From CAZSDU01 sp963662525 (lineage in GTDB: Bacteria; Bacteroidota; Bacteroidia; Bacteroidales; FEN-979), in the NCBI GenBank assembly GCA_963662525.1, contig OY759717.1, forward strand, positions 2,170,001 through 2,234,000: a stretch of 64,000 bases of DNA. Reading direction: 5' to 3'. The translations under genes and the position numbers were made by a program. The number at the start of each line of letters is the position of its first letter. Position 1 is the first letter of the stretch. Shown piece by piece: positions 7,611 to 16,834 of this stretch. A model generated the notes under the pieces. That model was not told the origin of the DNA. It did no database searches and saw only the letters and a program-made list of their open reading frames with translations.

Positions 7611-9545
7611 TTTATACACCCTCTGTTTGACCTCTATTTCCTCATAGTTGAGCGGTTCCTTATGAAGCCTGAACTCTCCTTCCCTGATGTATTCCCAGGC
7701 AGCCACATATTTATAGTCCTGGTCATTTCTTAAACACTCACCTTCATCCGTCTGGTATTCTTCACGAAAATGTCCTCCGCAACTTTCATCTCTGTTCAGT
7801 GCATCATAGGCTAAAAGCTCACCCAATTCGAGAAAATCGGCAACACGGTTGGCTTTTTCAAGTTCAATGTTCAGTTCATTCAATCCTCCAGGAATTTTAA
7901 CATCCTTCCAGAATTCAGCCCGGAGTTTGCGAATGAGATCAATGGCTTTTTTTAACCCGGTTTCATTGCGTCCCATCCCGACATTTTCCCACATGATTTT
8001 CCCTAGTTCTTTATGAAACTGGTCAACGGTTTTAGTCCCAGAGATGGAGATCAGTTTTTCAAGTCTTTCCTGAACTTTTTTTTCTGCTTCTTCAAACGCT
8101 GAATTATCAGTAGGAATGCGTGGAACCCTGATTTCTCCGGCCAGGTAATTCTGGATGGTATAAGGCAAGACAAAATATCCGTCGGCAAGTCCCTGCATCA
8201 AGGCTGAGGCTCCAAGACGGTTGGCCCCATGGTCGGAAAAATTGGCTTCACCTGCGGCAAACAGCCCGGTAACCGTGGTCATCAGTTCATAATCGACCCA
8301 GGTGCCACCCATGGTATAATGCACAGCAGGGTAAATCATCATCGGGTTTTCGTAAGGATTCTCATCCACGATCTTTTCATACATCTGGAAAAGGTTTCCG
8401 TATCTTTCTTCAATTACATTTTTACCCAGACGTTTGAGGGAATCTTTAAAATCCAGGAAGACTGCCAGCCCGGTTTCCCCTACTCCAAAGCCGGCATCAC
8501 AACGTTCTTTGGCAGCACGGGAAGCGACATCCCGGGGAACGAGATTTCCAAAGGCAGGATACCTGCGCTCGAGAAAGTAATCGCGATCTTCTTCAGAGAT
8601 ATCATTGGCTTTCAGTTTCCCGTGACGATTGGCTTCAGCATCTTCTTTTTTCTTCGGAACCCAGATTCTTCCGTCGTTACGTAAACTCTCGCTCATCAGG
8701 GTCAGTTTCGACTGATAATCTCCATGCACAGGGATACATGTAGGATGAATCTGTGTGAAGCAGGGATTGGCAAAATATGCTCCTTTCTTAAAAATCTGCC
8801 AGATAGCACTGGTATTTGACCCCATGGCGTTGGTCGAAAGATAAAACACATTTCCATATCCGCCGGTGGCAATCACGACAGCATGCCCAAAATGACGTTC
8901 CAGCTTACCCGTGATCAGATCACGTGCAATGATGCCCCTGGCCTTACCATCGATAATTACCACATCCATCATCTCATGACGGTTGAATAACTGCACGGTC
9001 CCGAGTTTAATCTGGCGGCTCAAAGCACCATAGGCTCCAAGCAGCAGCTGCTGACCGGTCTGACCACGGGCAAAAAAAGTCCGGGATACCTGGGCCCCGC
9101 CAAAAGAACGGTTTTCCAACGACCCCCCATATTCCCTGGCAAAAGGAACACCCTGGGCCACACATTGGTCAATAATGGCATTGCTTACCTCAGCAAGCCG
9201 GTAAACATTGGCTTCACGGGCACGGTAATCGCCTCCCTTGATCGTATCATAAAACAACCGGTAAACACTATCGCCATCATTGGGATAATTCTTGGCCGCA
9301 TTAATGCCTCCTTGGGCAGCAATACTGTGGGCGCGACGCGGACTGTCCTGATAACAGAATATTTTAACGTTAAAACCCATTTCGCCAAGAGATGCTGCTG
9401 CTGAAGCTCCGGCCAAACCGGTTCCGACAATAATGATGTCAAGTTTCCTCTTATTGGAAGGATTAACAAGATTCTGATGGTCTTTATACTGGGTCCATTT
9501 TTGAGATAAAGGGCCCTTTGGAATTTTGGAATTTAATTCAGCCAT
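7608..9545 (-). CDS. sdhA: Succinate dehydrogenase/fumarate reductase flavoprotein subunit
   Basis: 645-residue FAD subunit. The dinucleotide fold IIIVGTGLAGASAAA is near residue 40. HSIAAQGGINAA contains the His that usually binds FAD covalently. The active-site region has SESLRNDGRIWV and HYTMGGTWVDYE. I chose the ATG at 9543-9545: it gives the usual family N-terminus and lies 5 bases after the sdhC stop, whereas the frame's 31 upstream codons would overlap sdhC. It oxidises succinate or reduces fumarate and passes electrons to the iron-sulfur subunit. The C-terminal REEYQTDEGE segment is typical of the Bacteroidota/epsilonproteobacterial type with a single cytochrome b anchor. Confidence 0.94.
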   Translation of the reverse strand: MAELNSKIPKGPLSQKWTQYKDHQNLVNPSNKRKLDIIIVGTGLAGASAAASLGEMGFNVKIFCYQDSPRRAHSIAAQGGINAAKNYPNDGDSVYRLFYDTIKGGDYRAREANVYRLAEVSNAIIDQCVAQGVPFAREYGGSLENRSFGGAQVSRTFFARGQTGQQLLLGAYGALSRQIKLGTVQLFNRHEMMDVVIIDGKARGIIARDLITGKLERHFGHAVVIATGGYGNVFYLSTNAMGSNTSAIWQIFKKGAYFANPCFTQIHPTCIPVHGDYQSKLTLMSESLRNDGRIWVPKKKEDAEANRHGKLKANDISEEDRDYFLERRYPAFGNLVPRDVASRAAKERCDAGFGVGETGLAVFLDFKDSLKRLGKNVIEERYGNLFQMYEKIVDENPYENPMMIYPAVHYTMGGTWVDYELMTTVTGLFAAGEANFSDHGANRLGASALMQGLADGYFVLPYTIQNYLAGEIRVPRIPTDNSAFEEAEKKVQERLEKLISISGTKTVDQFHKELGKIMWENVGMGRNETGLKKAIDLIRKLRAEFWKDVKIPGGLNELNIELEKANRVADFLELGELLAYDALNRDESCGGHFREEYQTDEGECLRNDQDYKYVAAWEYIREGEFRLHKEPLNYEEIEVKQRVYK

Positions 9546-9550
9546 GATGC

Positions 9551-10222
9551 CTATCGGATAAATAAAAAGTAAATCGGGATAATGATGAAACCTAAAGGAA
9601 CAACAATGGAATAGATCACTCCAAATGTCCTGATACAAGGACTGTATTGCTTATGCTCTAGTCCCAATGTTTGAAATGCAGCCTGAAATGCATGATTCAG
9701 GTGAAAAGCCAGAATGATGATCAGGATAATATACAGGAAGGAATAAACCGGTTGAACAAATAAAGACTGGGCAATAATATAAAATTCCGGTTCTCCTTCC
9801 GGACCCATATGCGGGTTCGACACCCATCCCAGCTTGATGAAATAGAAATTGATAAAATGAAGAATCAGAAAGATGAAAACAATCCCCCCTGTATAAATCA
9901 TATACTTCGACAGGAAGGGGGTATAGGTCTTATTACTCACCTGATACTTAACCGGCCGTGAGATCCAGTTTTGAACCTGAAGGATGATACCGGTCAGAAT
10001 ATGGAAAATGAAACCAGCCATCAGGACGATTTCAAAAACCTTCACCACATAGTTAGTCCCCATGAAGTGAGCCGCAGCGTTAAACCAGCGACCTCCGTCA
10101 TCGCGTAAAAGACATAAATTGATTCCAAGGTGGACCACCAGGAAAACCATCAGAAACAGACCCAGTAATGCCATCCAGATCTTTTTTGTGATGGAAGAAA
10201 AATGTAAAAAAGAAGGATTCAT
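9551..10222 (-). CDS. sdhC: Succinate dehydrogenase/fumarate reductase cytochrome b subunit
   Basis: 223 residues with five strongly hydrophobic segments, as in the single-subunit diheme anchors. Histidines that could bind heme lie within or next to the segments: His31 in VVHLGINL, FHILTGI, ILHFINF and FHLNHAFQAAF. It anchors the sdhA and sdhB products to the inner membrane and exchanges electrons with quinone. It is the first gene of the operon; a TAATTTTG box lies 25-40 bases upstream. Confidence 0.9.
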   Translation of the reverse strand: MNPSFLHFSSITKKIWMALLGLFLMVFLVVHLGINLCLLRDDGGRWFNAAAHFMGTNYVVKVFEIVLMAGFIFHILTGIILQVQNWISRPVKYQVSNKTYTPFLSKYMIYTGGIVFIFLILHFINFYFIKLGWVSNPHMGPEGEPEFYIIAQSLFVQPVYSFLYIILIIILAFHLNHAFQAAFQTLGLEHKQYSPCIRTFGVIYSIVVPLGFIIIPIYFLFIR

Positions 10223-10253
10223 AACAAGCTTTTAATATATTTGTTCGTTGTTT

Positions 10254-10261
10254 CAAAATTA
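10254..10261 (-). promoter_or_regulatory. Putative -7 box of the sdh operon
   Basis: TAATTTTG on the minus strand fits the Bacteroidota -7 consensus TAnnTTTG. It would start transcription near 10247, giving a leader of about 25 bases. No clear TTTG -33 element was found at the expected distance, so this is only a half-supported promoter. Confidence 0.4.
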
Positions 10262-10326
10262 GAAACTAATTTTTGCAAAAAGTAAATTTCCCATAAAATT
10301 TTCACAATTCAAAACCAATCTAAATT

Positions 10327-11715
10327 ATGTTCCCATCAGGTATCTATAGCAATCGCAGAGAAAAACTCAGGAATGAACTTACCAGGGGCCTCGTTCTTTT
10401 TTTAGGCAATCAGGAAGTTCCATTTAATTATCCTTCAAATACTTATTCCTTCCGCCAGGATAGTAATTTTTCCTATTTCTTCGGACTCGATCATCACGAT
10501 CTGGCCGGAGTAATTGACCTGGATAATGGTGAAGATTGGATTTTCGGTAATGATGTTGATATCGATGATATCATCTGGATGGGCAAACAACCTAGTATCA
10601 AAGAACAGGGAAACAGGGTAGGCGTTCACCATACAGCTCCCTTGTCTGCATTAAACGGAATGATCTTTCAGTCAAAAAACCAGGGACGTAAAATCCATTT
10701 TGTCAATCCTTATCGCGGGGAAACTATCCTTTGGCTCTCCGACCTCATGGGGATTCCTCATCTTGAAATAAAAAATCACCTATCTGAAGAACTGATCCTC
10801 GCCATCGTGAAACTTCGAATGAAAAAAGATGCGCTGGAAGTGGCAGAGATTGAAAAAATGGTGGATGTGGCTTACCTTATGCATACCACAGGAATGAAAA
10901 TGGCAAAACCCGGTGTCATTGAACAAAAAATTGCCGGAACCATAGAAGGCATTGCACTGGCCCATGGAGGCCCGGTTTCTTTCCCGGTCATTCTTTCCAT
11001 CAATGGACAAACCCTTCATAATCATTATCACGGGAATACACTGACCGAAGGTCGTATGATGGTCATCGATGCCGGCTGTGAAAACGATCTGCATTACTCC
11101 AGCGACATTACCCGGACCGTTCCTGTGGGAGGGAAATTCAATGCAAGACAAAAAGGAATTTATGAAGTGGTATTAGCCGCCAACCTTGCCGCTATCAAGG
11201 CAGTAAAACCAGGTATTCCATTCAAAGATATCCATATGCTGGCTGCCACAGAAATAGCCAAAGGACTAACAGCCCTTGGGATCATGAAAGGTGACCCTGC
11301 AGAAGCTGCCGCAAAAGGAGCCCATACGCTTTTCTTCCCTCATGGACTGGGACATCCGCTTGGCCTTGATGTTCACGACCTGGAAGGAATGGGAGAGAAC
11401 TATGTAGGATATGATGAAGAGGTTATACGCAGCAAGGAATTCGGACTGGCATTCCTGCGGTTTGGACGAAAATTGCAGGAAGGTTTTGTCATGACCATCG
11501 AACCCGGAATTTATTTTATCCCGGAATTGATCGATATCTGGAAATCTGAAAATAAACTGGCAGGGTTCATCAATTATGATCTGGTTGAAACCTACAAGGA
11601 TTTTGGGGGTATCAGGATTGAAGATGATATTCTGATGACCGCCAATGGATGCCGGGTATTGGGTAAGCCAATTCCCAAAACTGTGGAAGAAATAGAACAA
11701 TTAATGAGTTTCTAA
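10327..11715 (+). CDS. pepP: Xaa-Pro aminopeptidase (M24B, aminopeptidase P)
   Basis: 462 residues with the two-domain layout of aminopeptidase P. The creatinase-like N-terminal domain spans about residues 1-165. The pita-bread catalytic domain has metal ligands Asp248 (VIDAGCEND), Asp260 (SSDITRTVP), His343 (HGLGHPLGLDVHD), Glu392 (IEPGIYF) and Glu432 (GGIRIEDD), so the dimetal site is complete. It removes N-terminal residues that precede proline, in the cytoplasm. The gene is monocistronic or leads into the alpha/beta hydrolase gene 82 bases on. Confidence 0.92.
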   Translation: MFPSGIYSNRREKLRNELTRGLVLFLGNQEVPFNYPSNTYSFRQDSNFSYFFGLDHHDLAGVIDLDNGEDWIFGNDVDIDDIIWMGKQPSIKEQGNRVGVHHTAPLSALNGMIFQSKNQGRKIHFVNPYRGETILWLSDLMGIPHLEIKNHLSEELILAIVKLRMKKDALEVAEIEKMVDVAYLMHTTGMKMAKPGVIEQKIAGTIEGIALAHGGPVSFPVILSINGQTLHNHYHGNTLTEGRMMVIDAGCENDLHYSSDITRTVPVGGKFNARQKGIYEVVLAANLAAIKAVKPGIPFKDIHMLAATEIAKGLTALGIMKGDPAEAAAKGAHTLFFPHGLGHPLGLDVHDLEGMGENYVGYDEEVIRSKEFGLAFLRFGRKLQEGFVMTIEPGIYFIPELIDIWKSENKLAGFINYDLVETYKDFGGIRIEDDILMTANGCRVLGKPIPKTVEEIEQLMSF

Positions 11716-11763
11716 GTTTGCGAACGAGTAATATTTCATTAAGAAAAAGAATCAGAAGACTTT

Positions 11764-11784
11764 AATCGAAAATCGTATATCGTA
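11764..11784. repeat. Three 7-bp degenerate tandem units before the hydrolase gene
   Basis: AATCGAA, AATCGTA and TATCGTA in a row, ending 13 bases before the next start codon. It is the same kind of short-period junction word as at 7583 and 22582, with a different unit. Confidence 0.5.
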
Positions 11785-11797
11785 AATAAAACCAGCT

Positions 11798-12589
11798 ATG
11801 CCAGTAATAAAATTTCAAAAAAAGAGCATTTTCTTTACCGATGATGGAAAAGGAAAAGTTATTGTTTTGTTGCACGGATTCACGGAATCCCTGAAGATCT
11901 GGAAGCATTTCTCTGCCTTGCTTTCAGAAAAATATCGTGTCATTTGTATCGATCTTCCTGGCCATGGTAAAAGTGAATGCATCGACTGGGTACACTCCAT
12001 GGAACTTCAGGCAGAGGTTGTTCGTGCTGTTCTCAGGAAGAAGAAAATAAAAAAATGTCTGATTGTTGGTCATTCAATGGGAGGTTATATTACACTGGCT
12101 TTTGCCGGAAAGTACCCGGAAATGCTCAAAGGGTTCGGACTTTTTCATTCACATTGTTATGCCGATTCCCCTGAGGATCAGTTGAACCGCGACCGCACTA
12201 TAGGAATTGTCAACCAGGATAAATTCGGGTTCGTTTCACAGTTTATTCCCGGACTTTTCCCGCTTGAAGTGCATGAGAAATTTGAAAAAGAAATTAAAAA
12301 GCTAGTGAAATCCGCGGAAAAAATGCCAAAGGAAGCTGTGATTGCTGCCCTCGAAGGCATGAAAACCCGGAAAGATCAATCGGCATTATTGACAAATACG
12401 GAGATCCCTGTGCTCTTCATTCTCGGACTTAAGGATTCAAAAGCCCCGCTTCAGAAATTATGGGAAATGATTACTATGCCAAAGGTAAGCCAGGCACTGC
12501 TGCTGAAGGATTGCGGCCATATGGGATACATTGAAGCATCTGCAGAAACCCTGGCTGCCATTCAGTCATTCGCGAAGCAGATCCTCTGA
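11798..12589 (+). CDS. Alpha/beta-fold hydrolase
   Basis: 263 residues with the complete catalytic set. The nucleophile is Ser93 in VGHSMGGYI, the acid Asp213 in LGLKDSKAP, and the base His241 in DCGHMGYIE. The oxyanion motif VLLHGFTES is at about 24-32. There is no signal peptide, so it is likely cytoplasmic. The nearest functional groups are small carboxylesterases and MenH-like or BioH-like hydrolases; nothing in the sequence or its neighbours fixes the substrate. Confidence 0.85.
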   Translation: MPVIKFQKKSIFFTDDGKGKVIVLLHGFTESLKIWKHFSALLSEKYRVICIDLPGHGKSECIDWVHSMELQAEVVRAVLRKKKIKKCLIVGHSMGGYITLAFAGKYPEMLKGFGLFHSHCYADSPEDQLNRDRTIGIVNQDKFGFVSQFIPGLFPLEVHEKFEKEIKKLVKSAEKMPKEAVIAALEGMKTRKDQSALLTNTEIPVLFILGLKDSKAPLQKLWEMITMPKVSQALLLKDCGHMGYIEASAETLAAIQSFAKQIL

Positions 12590-12620
12590 TTGCTTAACAC
12601 GGATCTCCTGAATCACTAAT

Positions 12621-13205
12621 CTACCTGTAAAAATTCATTTCCTGAATATAATGGTACACTTTTTCAGGGAGGAAATGCCGCATGTCTTTTCCGGCTTTTA
12701 TGCCCTGTCTGATAAATGAAGATGAGAGCGTGATCAATGGGGCTTCGATCGGGATGAATGAAGGGGGATTCCAAGGTACTCCTGAAACAGAGTCAATCCT
12801 AGGATAAACGTAAAACTGGTATAGATCAAGTAAAACCTCCCAGTTTTTCCATTTTTTAAAACTGGAAATATTGTCGGAGCCAATGATGGGAATAAATTGC
12901 CGACCGGGATGCTTTTCTGCAAGGTAAGTCAGGGTGCTGATGGTATAGGAGGGTTGTGGCAGTTTGAATTCAATGTTGGAAGACCGGAAGCGGAGATCAT
13001 CACCGATGGCAAGGTTCACCATTGCAAGGCGATGATGATCAGCCAAAAGGCTTGATTTCTCTTTCAGCGGATTATGGGGGGAAACCACAAACCATACCTG
13101 ATCGAGATCAGTAAAATCCACCATATAGGATGCAATCATCATATGGCCAATATGAACCGGATTAAAGGAACCAAAGAAAAGACCGGTTTTAAAATTGGAC
13201 TTCAT
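12621..13205 (-). CDS. nadD: Nicotinate-nucleotide adenylyltransferase
   Basis: 194 residues. The nucleotidyltransferase motif GLFFGSFNPVHIGHMMIA (HxGH) opens the protein, and SSSFIRQGIKAGKD near the C-terminus is the ISSTxIR-type motif. It joins ATP and nicotinate mononucleotide to make deamido-NAD in NAD synthesis. The start overlaps the gmk stop by ATGA (13202-13205), making a leftward yicC-gmk-nadD operon, an order I know from other Bacteroidota. Confidence 0.92.
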   Translation of the reverse strand: MKSNFKTGLFFGSFNPVHIGHMMIASYMVDFTDLDQVWFVVSPHNPLKEKSSLLADHHRLAMVNLAIGDDLRFRSSNIEFKLPQPSYTISTLTYLAEKHPGRQFIPIIGSDNISSFKKWKNWEVLLDLYQFYVYPRIDSVSGVPWNPPSFIPIEAPLITLSSSFIRQGIKAGKDMRHFLPEKVYHYIQEMNFYR

Positions 13206-13771
13206 AATAAAAATTCTTCCACCATCTCAATAATCTTTCTGCAACTGCTTTTTAGCTTATCGTTTATGATGATCCGGTCAAAATCAGCAGCGAAAGAAAG
13301 TTCGAATTCTGCTTTACTGATGCGCTTTTGAAGACTTTCCTCCGATTCGGTTCCCCGGTTCTTTAGTCTGATTTCCAGAGCGTCAATGGATGGAGGTTGA
13401 ATGAAAATTGCCAATCCTCTCTTGCCAAAATATTTTTTCAGGTTTAGCCCCCCCTTAACATCCACATCAAAAATGGGTACTTTTTCTGCTTTCCAAATAC
13501 GATCCAGCTCTGACTTCAGGGTGCCGTAATAACTGCCCGGGTAAACTTCTTCCCACTCTGCGAATTCATCCCGGGCAATTTTTTTACGAAATTCATCAGC
13601 GGTAATGAAATAGTAGTCCTTTCCGTTCTGCTCATTCTCCCGAGGAGGCCGGCTACAGGCTGAAACAGAAAAGGCAAGATGGGAGAAATGCTCCAGTAAA
13701 TGCCTTACAATACTGGTCTTTCCCGCTCCGGATGGTGCCGAAACGATAATTGCCTTCTTACATTCCTGCAT
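13202..13771 (-). CDS. gmk: Guanylate kinase
   Basis: 189 residues from the chosen ATG. The P-loop IIVSAPSGAGKTSIV is close to the start. The GMP-binding segments follow: SACSRPPRENEQNGKDYYF and FAEWEEVYPGSYYGT. It turns GMP and ATP into GDP and ADP. The frame stays open to another ATG at 13789, which adds MKTMKT, but those codons come from the 8-9 bp repeat that fills the junction with yicC, so the shorter form fits the family better. Either start lies inside that repeat. Confidence 0.92.
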   Translation of the reverse strand: MQECKKAIIVSAPSGAGKTSIVRHLLEHFSHLAFSVSACSRPPRENEQNGKDYYFITADEFRKKIARDEFAEWEEVYPGSYYGTLKSELDRIWKAEKVPIFDVDVKGGLNLKKYFGKRGLAIFIQPPSIDALEIRLKNRGTESEESLQKRISKAEFELSFAADFDRIIINDKLKSSCRKIIEMVEEFLL

Positions 13772-13816
13772 TGTTTTCATTGTTTTCATTCTTGCATTGC
13801 TTGTATTCCTGCATTA
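13757..13816. repeat. Seven 8-9 bp degenerate tandem units at the yicC-gmk junction
   Basis: On the minus strand, seven units that all begin AAT or TAAT follow one another (for example AATGCAGG, AATGAAAAC twice, AATGCAAG, AATACAAGC). The run begins at the yicC stop codon (13814-13816) and continues into the first codons of gmk, so it makes up the whole intergenic region and both candidate gmk starts. Confidence 0.6.
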
Positions 13817-14698
13817 TAATATATTCCCAAGCTGTTCCTTGATCTTCTCCAGTTCGTCTTTCATCTGGACAACGATTTTCTGAATTTCTGCATCACTTGC
13901 CTTGGATCCAATGGTGTTGATCTCACGTCCCATTTCCTGGGTAATAAATCCAAGCTTTTTTCCCTGAGACTGAAATTCTGTGAGTGTTTCCAGAAAATAT
14001 TGACAGTGTTTCAGCAATCTCACTTTTTCTTCTGTAATATCGAGTTTTTCAAGGTAATATATCAGTTCCTGCTCAAACCGATTTTGATCGGGAGCTGAAC
14101 CATTGAAATCGCCGGAATATTTAGAGAAATCCTTTAACATTCGTTCACGTAGTTCTTGCATCCTTTTTTTCTCAAATGGGCCTATTTCATCTAAAAGCTG
14201 GAGGATAGACTGTACCCGCTTCAGTATGTCCTCTTCCAGGATTTTTCCCTCTTCATTTCTGAATTCATCTACTTGTCCCACAGCTTGTCCAATACCCGTG
14301 GAAATAGCCTGCCAGTCCTCTTCCGTCATATCTTCCCGGCTGGTCTGAATAACATCAGGCATTTTAAGGACCAGGGGAATAATCCCTCCCGGAGAACTGT
14401 CGCGAAGTTCTTTTAACAGGGATTTCAATTCATCATGATATTTTTTGGCAAGAATGTGATTGATGGAAAAACTGGGTGATTCTCCGCTGTTCTCAGTATA
14501 AACATACACTTCAATTTTTCCACGTTCCAGTCGCTGACTGATCAGCGTTCTGACCTCTAGTTCCTTATTCCTGAAAAATCCGGGGAGCTTCAGCCCAAGG
14601 TCGAGTTGCTTGCTGTTCAATGTTTTTACCTCAATTATCAGCTTCCTTCCGGGTATTTCAACCACGGCCTTCCCGTATCCGGTCATCGACTTGATCAT
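13814..14698 (-). CDS. YicC-family endoribonuclease-like protein
   Basis: 294 residues from the ATG at 14696-14698, giving the family's usual N-terminus MIKSMTGYGKA; the frame also opens at a TTG 15 bases earlier, which I rejected. The C-terminus GFITQEMGREINTIGSKA with the DUF1732 tail is diagnostic of the family. E. coli YicC has been reported to act as an endoribonuclease; in this phylum the role is untested. The middle third is rich in Glu, Lys and Leu and probably helical. It is first in the yicC-gmk-nadD operon. Confidence 0.88.
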   Translation of the reverse strand: MIKSMTGYGKAVVEIPGRKLIIEVKTLNSKQLDLGLKLPGFFRNKELEVRTLISQRLERGKIEVYVYTENSGESPSFSINHILAKKYHDELKSLLKELRDSSPGGIIPLVLKMPDVIQTSREDMTEEDWQAISTGIGQAVGQVDEFRNEEGKILEEDILKRVQSILQLLDEIGPFEKKRMQELRERMLKDFSKYSGDFNGSAPDQNRFEQELIYYLEKLDITEEKVRLLKHCQYFLETLTEFQSQGKKLGFITQEMGREINTIGSKASDAEIQKIVVQMKDELEKIKEQLGNIL

Positions 14699-14748
14699 AC
14701 TTTTTTTAAGCAAATTTAAACAAATTTGATAATTTCATCGTTATCATG

Positions 14749-14779
14749 TTGAAAGGAAACAACCCATATATTACCTTTA
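14749..14779 (+). promoter_or_regulatory. Putative promoter of the cardiolipin synthase-like gene
   Basis: TTG at 14749-14751, 20 bases, then TACCTTTA at 14772-14779, one mismatch from TAnnTTTG. The predicted start of transcription falls at about the ATG at 14784, so the mRNA would be almost leaderless, or translation begins at the internal ATG at 14829. Confidence 0.35.
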
Positions 14780-14783
14780 CGTA

Positions 14784-15848
14784 ATGGAATTTTTAGTAAT
14801 CGATGATACCCTGAAGTTTTATAACCTGATGCTGAATGATATTGCACAGGCCAATTCCTATATTTACCTGGAAACCTATAAGTTCTCCAATGATCAAATG
14901 GGAGTGAGGTTCCGGGATGCAATTACCAGGAAAGCGAAAGACGGAATAAAGGTTAAGTTGCTAATAGATTCCTGGGGGAAAGGTCCAATTACGGATGCTT
15001 TTTTTTCTGAGTTGATCAAATTTGGTGGAGAAGTTAAATTCTTCGAAAAAATTAAAATTAATACTGATCTTTTTACCCGGGGACATCGCCGTGATCACAG
15101 GAAGATTCTTATTATTGATGACAAGATAAGTTATATTGGTTCCGCTAACATTACAGGCTATAATCTGAACTGGCGGGAATTGTCCATAAGGATCTGCGGT
15201 GAATTATCCAGTTCCTTAAAAAAGGTGTTTCTGGAAAACTTCAATGCCTTTAATACCTATATCATAAAAAATAAGGTAACGTATACCCGATCCATTAAAC
15301 ATGGAGAATTTGAGATTATCCGTGATGTCCCCTCTTTGCCTCTCCAAAGATTAAAGAAGAAGTACACCCGGATGATTCGGGCAGCCCGTTCATCAATTGT
15401 AATTGAAACTCCTTATTTTCTTCCTGGTTTTATGTTGCGTAAAGCCTTGATGGATGCCGGAAAAAGAGGAGTCGATGTGAAAATTATCATGCCGAAACAC
15501 TCCGATGTCAGGATGATCGATATCCTAAGGAATAAATATCTTGGGATGCTGTATAAATCGAATATTAACCTTCTATTCTACGGGCCGTATAACCTTCATG
15601 CCAAACTGCTTCTTGTCGATGACAATATTTTTTCTATTTCATCGGCCAACTTTGATTACCGTAGTTTTCGCTACCAGTATGAGATTGCACTGATCGGGAA
15701 AGAACCAGAAGTCCTCAGTCAATTGCAGGATCATATCAGAGAAACCATTAGAAATTCAGAGCCTTTTGACCATGAACAATGGGAAAAAAGAGCCATGATC
15801 GAGAAAATATTTGAATGGTTTTTACTTCCTTTCCGTCATTTATTTTAA
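14784..15848 (+). CDS. Phospholipase D-family protein, cardiolipin synthase-like
   Basis: 354 residues with two HKD motifs: HRKILIID (His105, Lys107, Asp112) and LHAKLLLVDD (His272, Lys274, Asp279), each followed by the usual Ser/Asn segment (GSANITGYN and SSANFDYRS). Unlike ClsA it has no N-terminal membrane segments, so it resembles the shorter ClsB/YbhO type. By family it would join phosphatidylglycerol molecules, or phosphatidylglycerol and another lipid, to make cardiolipin at the inner membrane. It is convergent with the EamA gene, and the two stop codons overlap by 4 bases. Confidence 0.85.
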   Translation: MEFLVIDDTLKFYNLMLNDIAQANSYIYLETYKFSNDQMGVRFRDAITRKAKDGIKVKLLIDSWGKGPITDAFFSELIKFGGEVKFFEKIKINTDLFTRGHRRDHRKILIIDDKISYIGSANITGYNLNWRELSIRICGELSSSLKKVFLENFNAFNTYIIKNKVTYTRSIKHGEFEIIRDVPSLPLQRLKKKYTRMIRAARSSIVIETPYFLPGFMLRKALMDAGKRGVDVKIIMPKHSDVRMIDILRNKYLGMLYKSNINLLFYGPYNLHAKLLLVDDNIFSISSANFDYRSFRYQYEIALIGKEPEVLSQLQDHIRETIRNSEPFDHEQWEKRAMIEKIFEWFLLPFRHLF

Positions 15849-16735
15849 GGCTGATGGTTCCCGGAACGGTTAACCAGGTAAACTCCTGTGAAAATAATAA
15901 AGGCGGCAATAACCTTAATGAAGGAAAGTCCCTGCTGCCCGATTATCATAAATGAAATCGTTGCGATTACTGGTTGGAGATAACTGTAATAACTTACAAT
16001 TACCGGACTTACTCTTTGGAGTGCAAAATTGATCAGGAGGTAAGCGAGAAACGTATTCAGAATAATGATGTAGCCAATACCAACCCAGGCTATTATTGGT
16101 ATTGTAGAAAAATTAATATTCATGGCAGGACGTATCGAAAATGGTAGAATTGCCAGTAGGCCGAAAAAAGACACCCATTTTAAAATGGTTGTCGTGTGAT
16201 ATTTCACAACCAAGGGCTTGATCATGATCAGGTATAATGCATAAAAAACTGTATTCGCAAAAACCATGAAATTTCCAAGCATGGTCTGTTCGTTGAAGCT
16301 GACTGTTTTTCTGTAAAGAATCAGAAGCACAGCACCTGCAGTACCCATTGCTATACCGATGGCTTTCTGGAAGGTGATTCGATCATGGAGAAAGATGCCG
16401 GCAAAGACAAAAACAAGAATTGGGTTTAAAACGTGGATGATCGAAGCATCTACCGGTGTTGTCAGATTTAATCCTGCATAAAAAAAGGATTGATTGAGTG
16501 TGAATCCGATAATTCCGCAAAGAGCTAGCATTAGTAGATCTTTTTTCTCCACTTTTTCAGGAATAAACAGACGTTGAAACAGCCAGAAAAGGATTACTGC
16601 CCCAACCGTTCGGATAAAGATCATTTGCATGGGTGTAAGGATAACCGGCATCAGACTTTTTGCGATGGTATAATGTAGCCCGAAGATCAGGGTGGTGGCA
16701 AATAGTGAAAAATGGGCGCGTAGCGTCTGTGACAT
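15845..16735 (-). CDS. EamA/DMT-family transporter
   Basis: 296 residues that are almost wholly membrane segments (about ten), with two repeated EamA halves. The first half has TLIFGLHYTIAK and FIRTVGAVILFW, and the second ILKWVSFFGLLAILPF and VSYYSYLQPVIATI. Members of this drug/metabolite superfamily export amino acids or other metabolites across the inner membrane. No substrate can be assigned. A TACCTTTG box on the minus strand at 16741-16748 lies right before the start. Confidence 0.85.
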   Translation of the reverse strand: MSQTLRAHFSLFATTLIFGLHYTIAKSLMPVILTPMQMIFIRTVGAVILFWLFQRLFIPEKVEKKDLLMLALCGIIGFTLNQSFFYAGLNLTTPVDASIIHVLNPILVFVFAGIFLHDRITFQKAIGIAMGTAGAVLLILYRKTVSFNEQTMLGNFMVFANTVFYALYLIMIKPLVVKYHTTTILKWVSFFGLLAILPFSIRPAMNINFSTIPIIAWVGIGYIIILNTFLAYLLINFALQRVSPVIVSYYSYLQPVIATISFMIIGQQGLSFIKVIAAFIIFTGVYLVNRSGNHQP

Positions 16736-16751
16736 CAGTACAAAGGTAAAT

Positions 16752-16779
16752 AAAAAAGCCCCGCCATCTTTGGCAGGGC
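16752..16779 (-). terminator. Rho-independent terminator after hsp20
   Basis: Read on the minus strand, a 9-bp stem with one mismatch (GCCCTGCCA / TGGCGGGGC, 4-base loop) is followed by six T. It lies 56 bases after the hsp20 stop and before the EamA gene, so it should separate the two. Confidence 0.75.
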
Positions 16780-16834
16780 ATGCTTAATCCATTTTCAGAC
16801 ATCTACCATCCGGTACCTGCCTTCACTTTTATTA

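Noticed and set aside
9546..9638. N-terminal extension of sdhA
   Set aside because: It overlaps sdhC by most of its length and gives residues foreign to the family; the ATG at 9545 fits the operon spacing.
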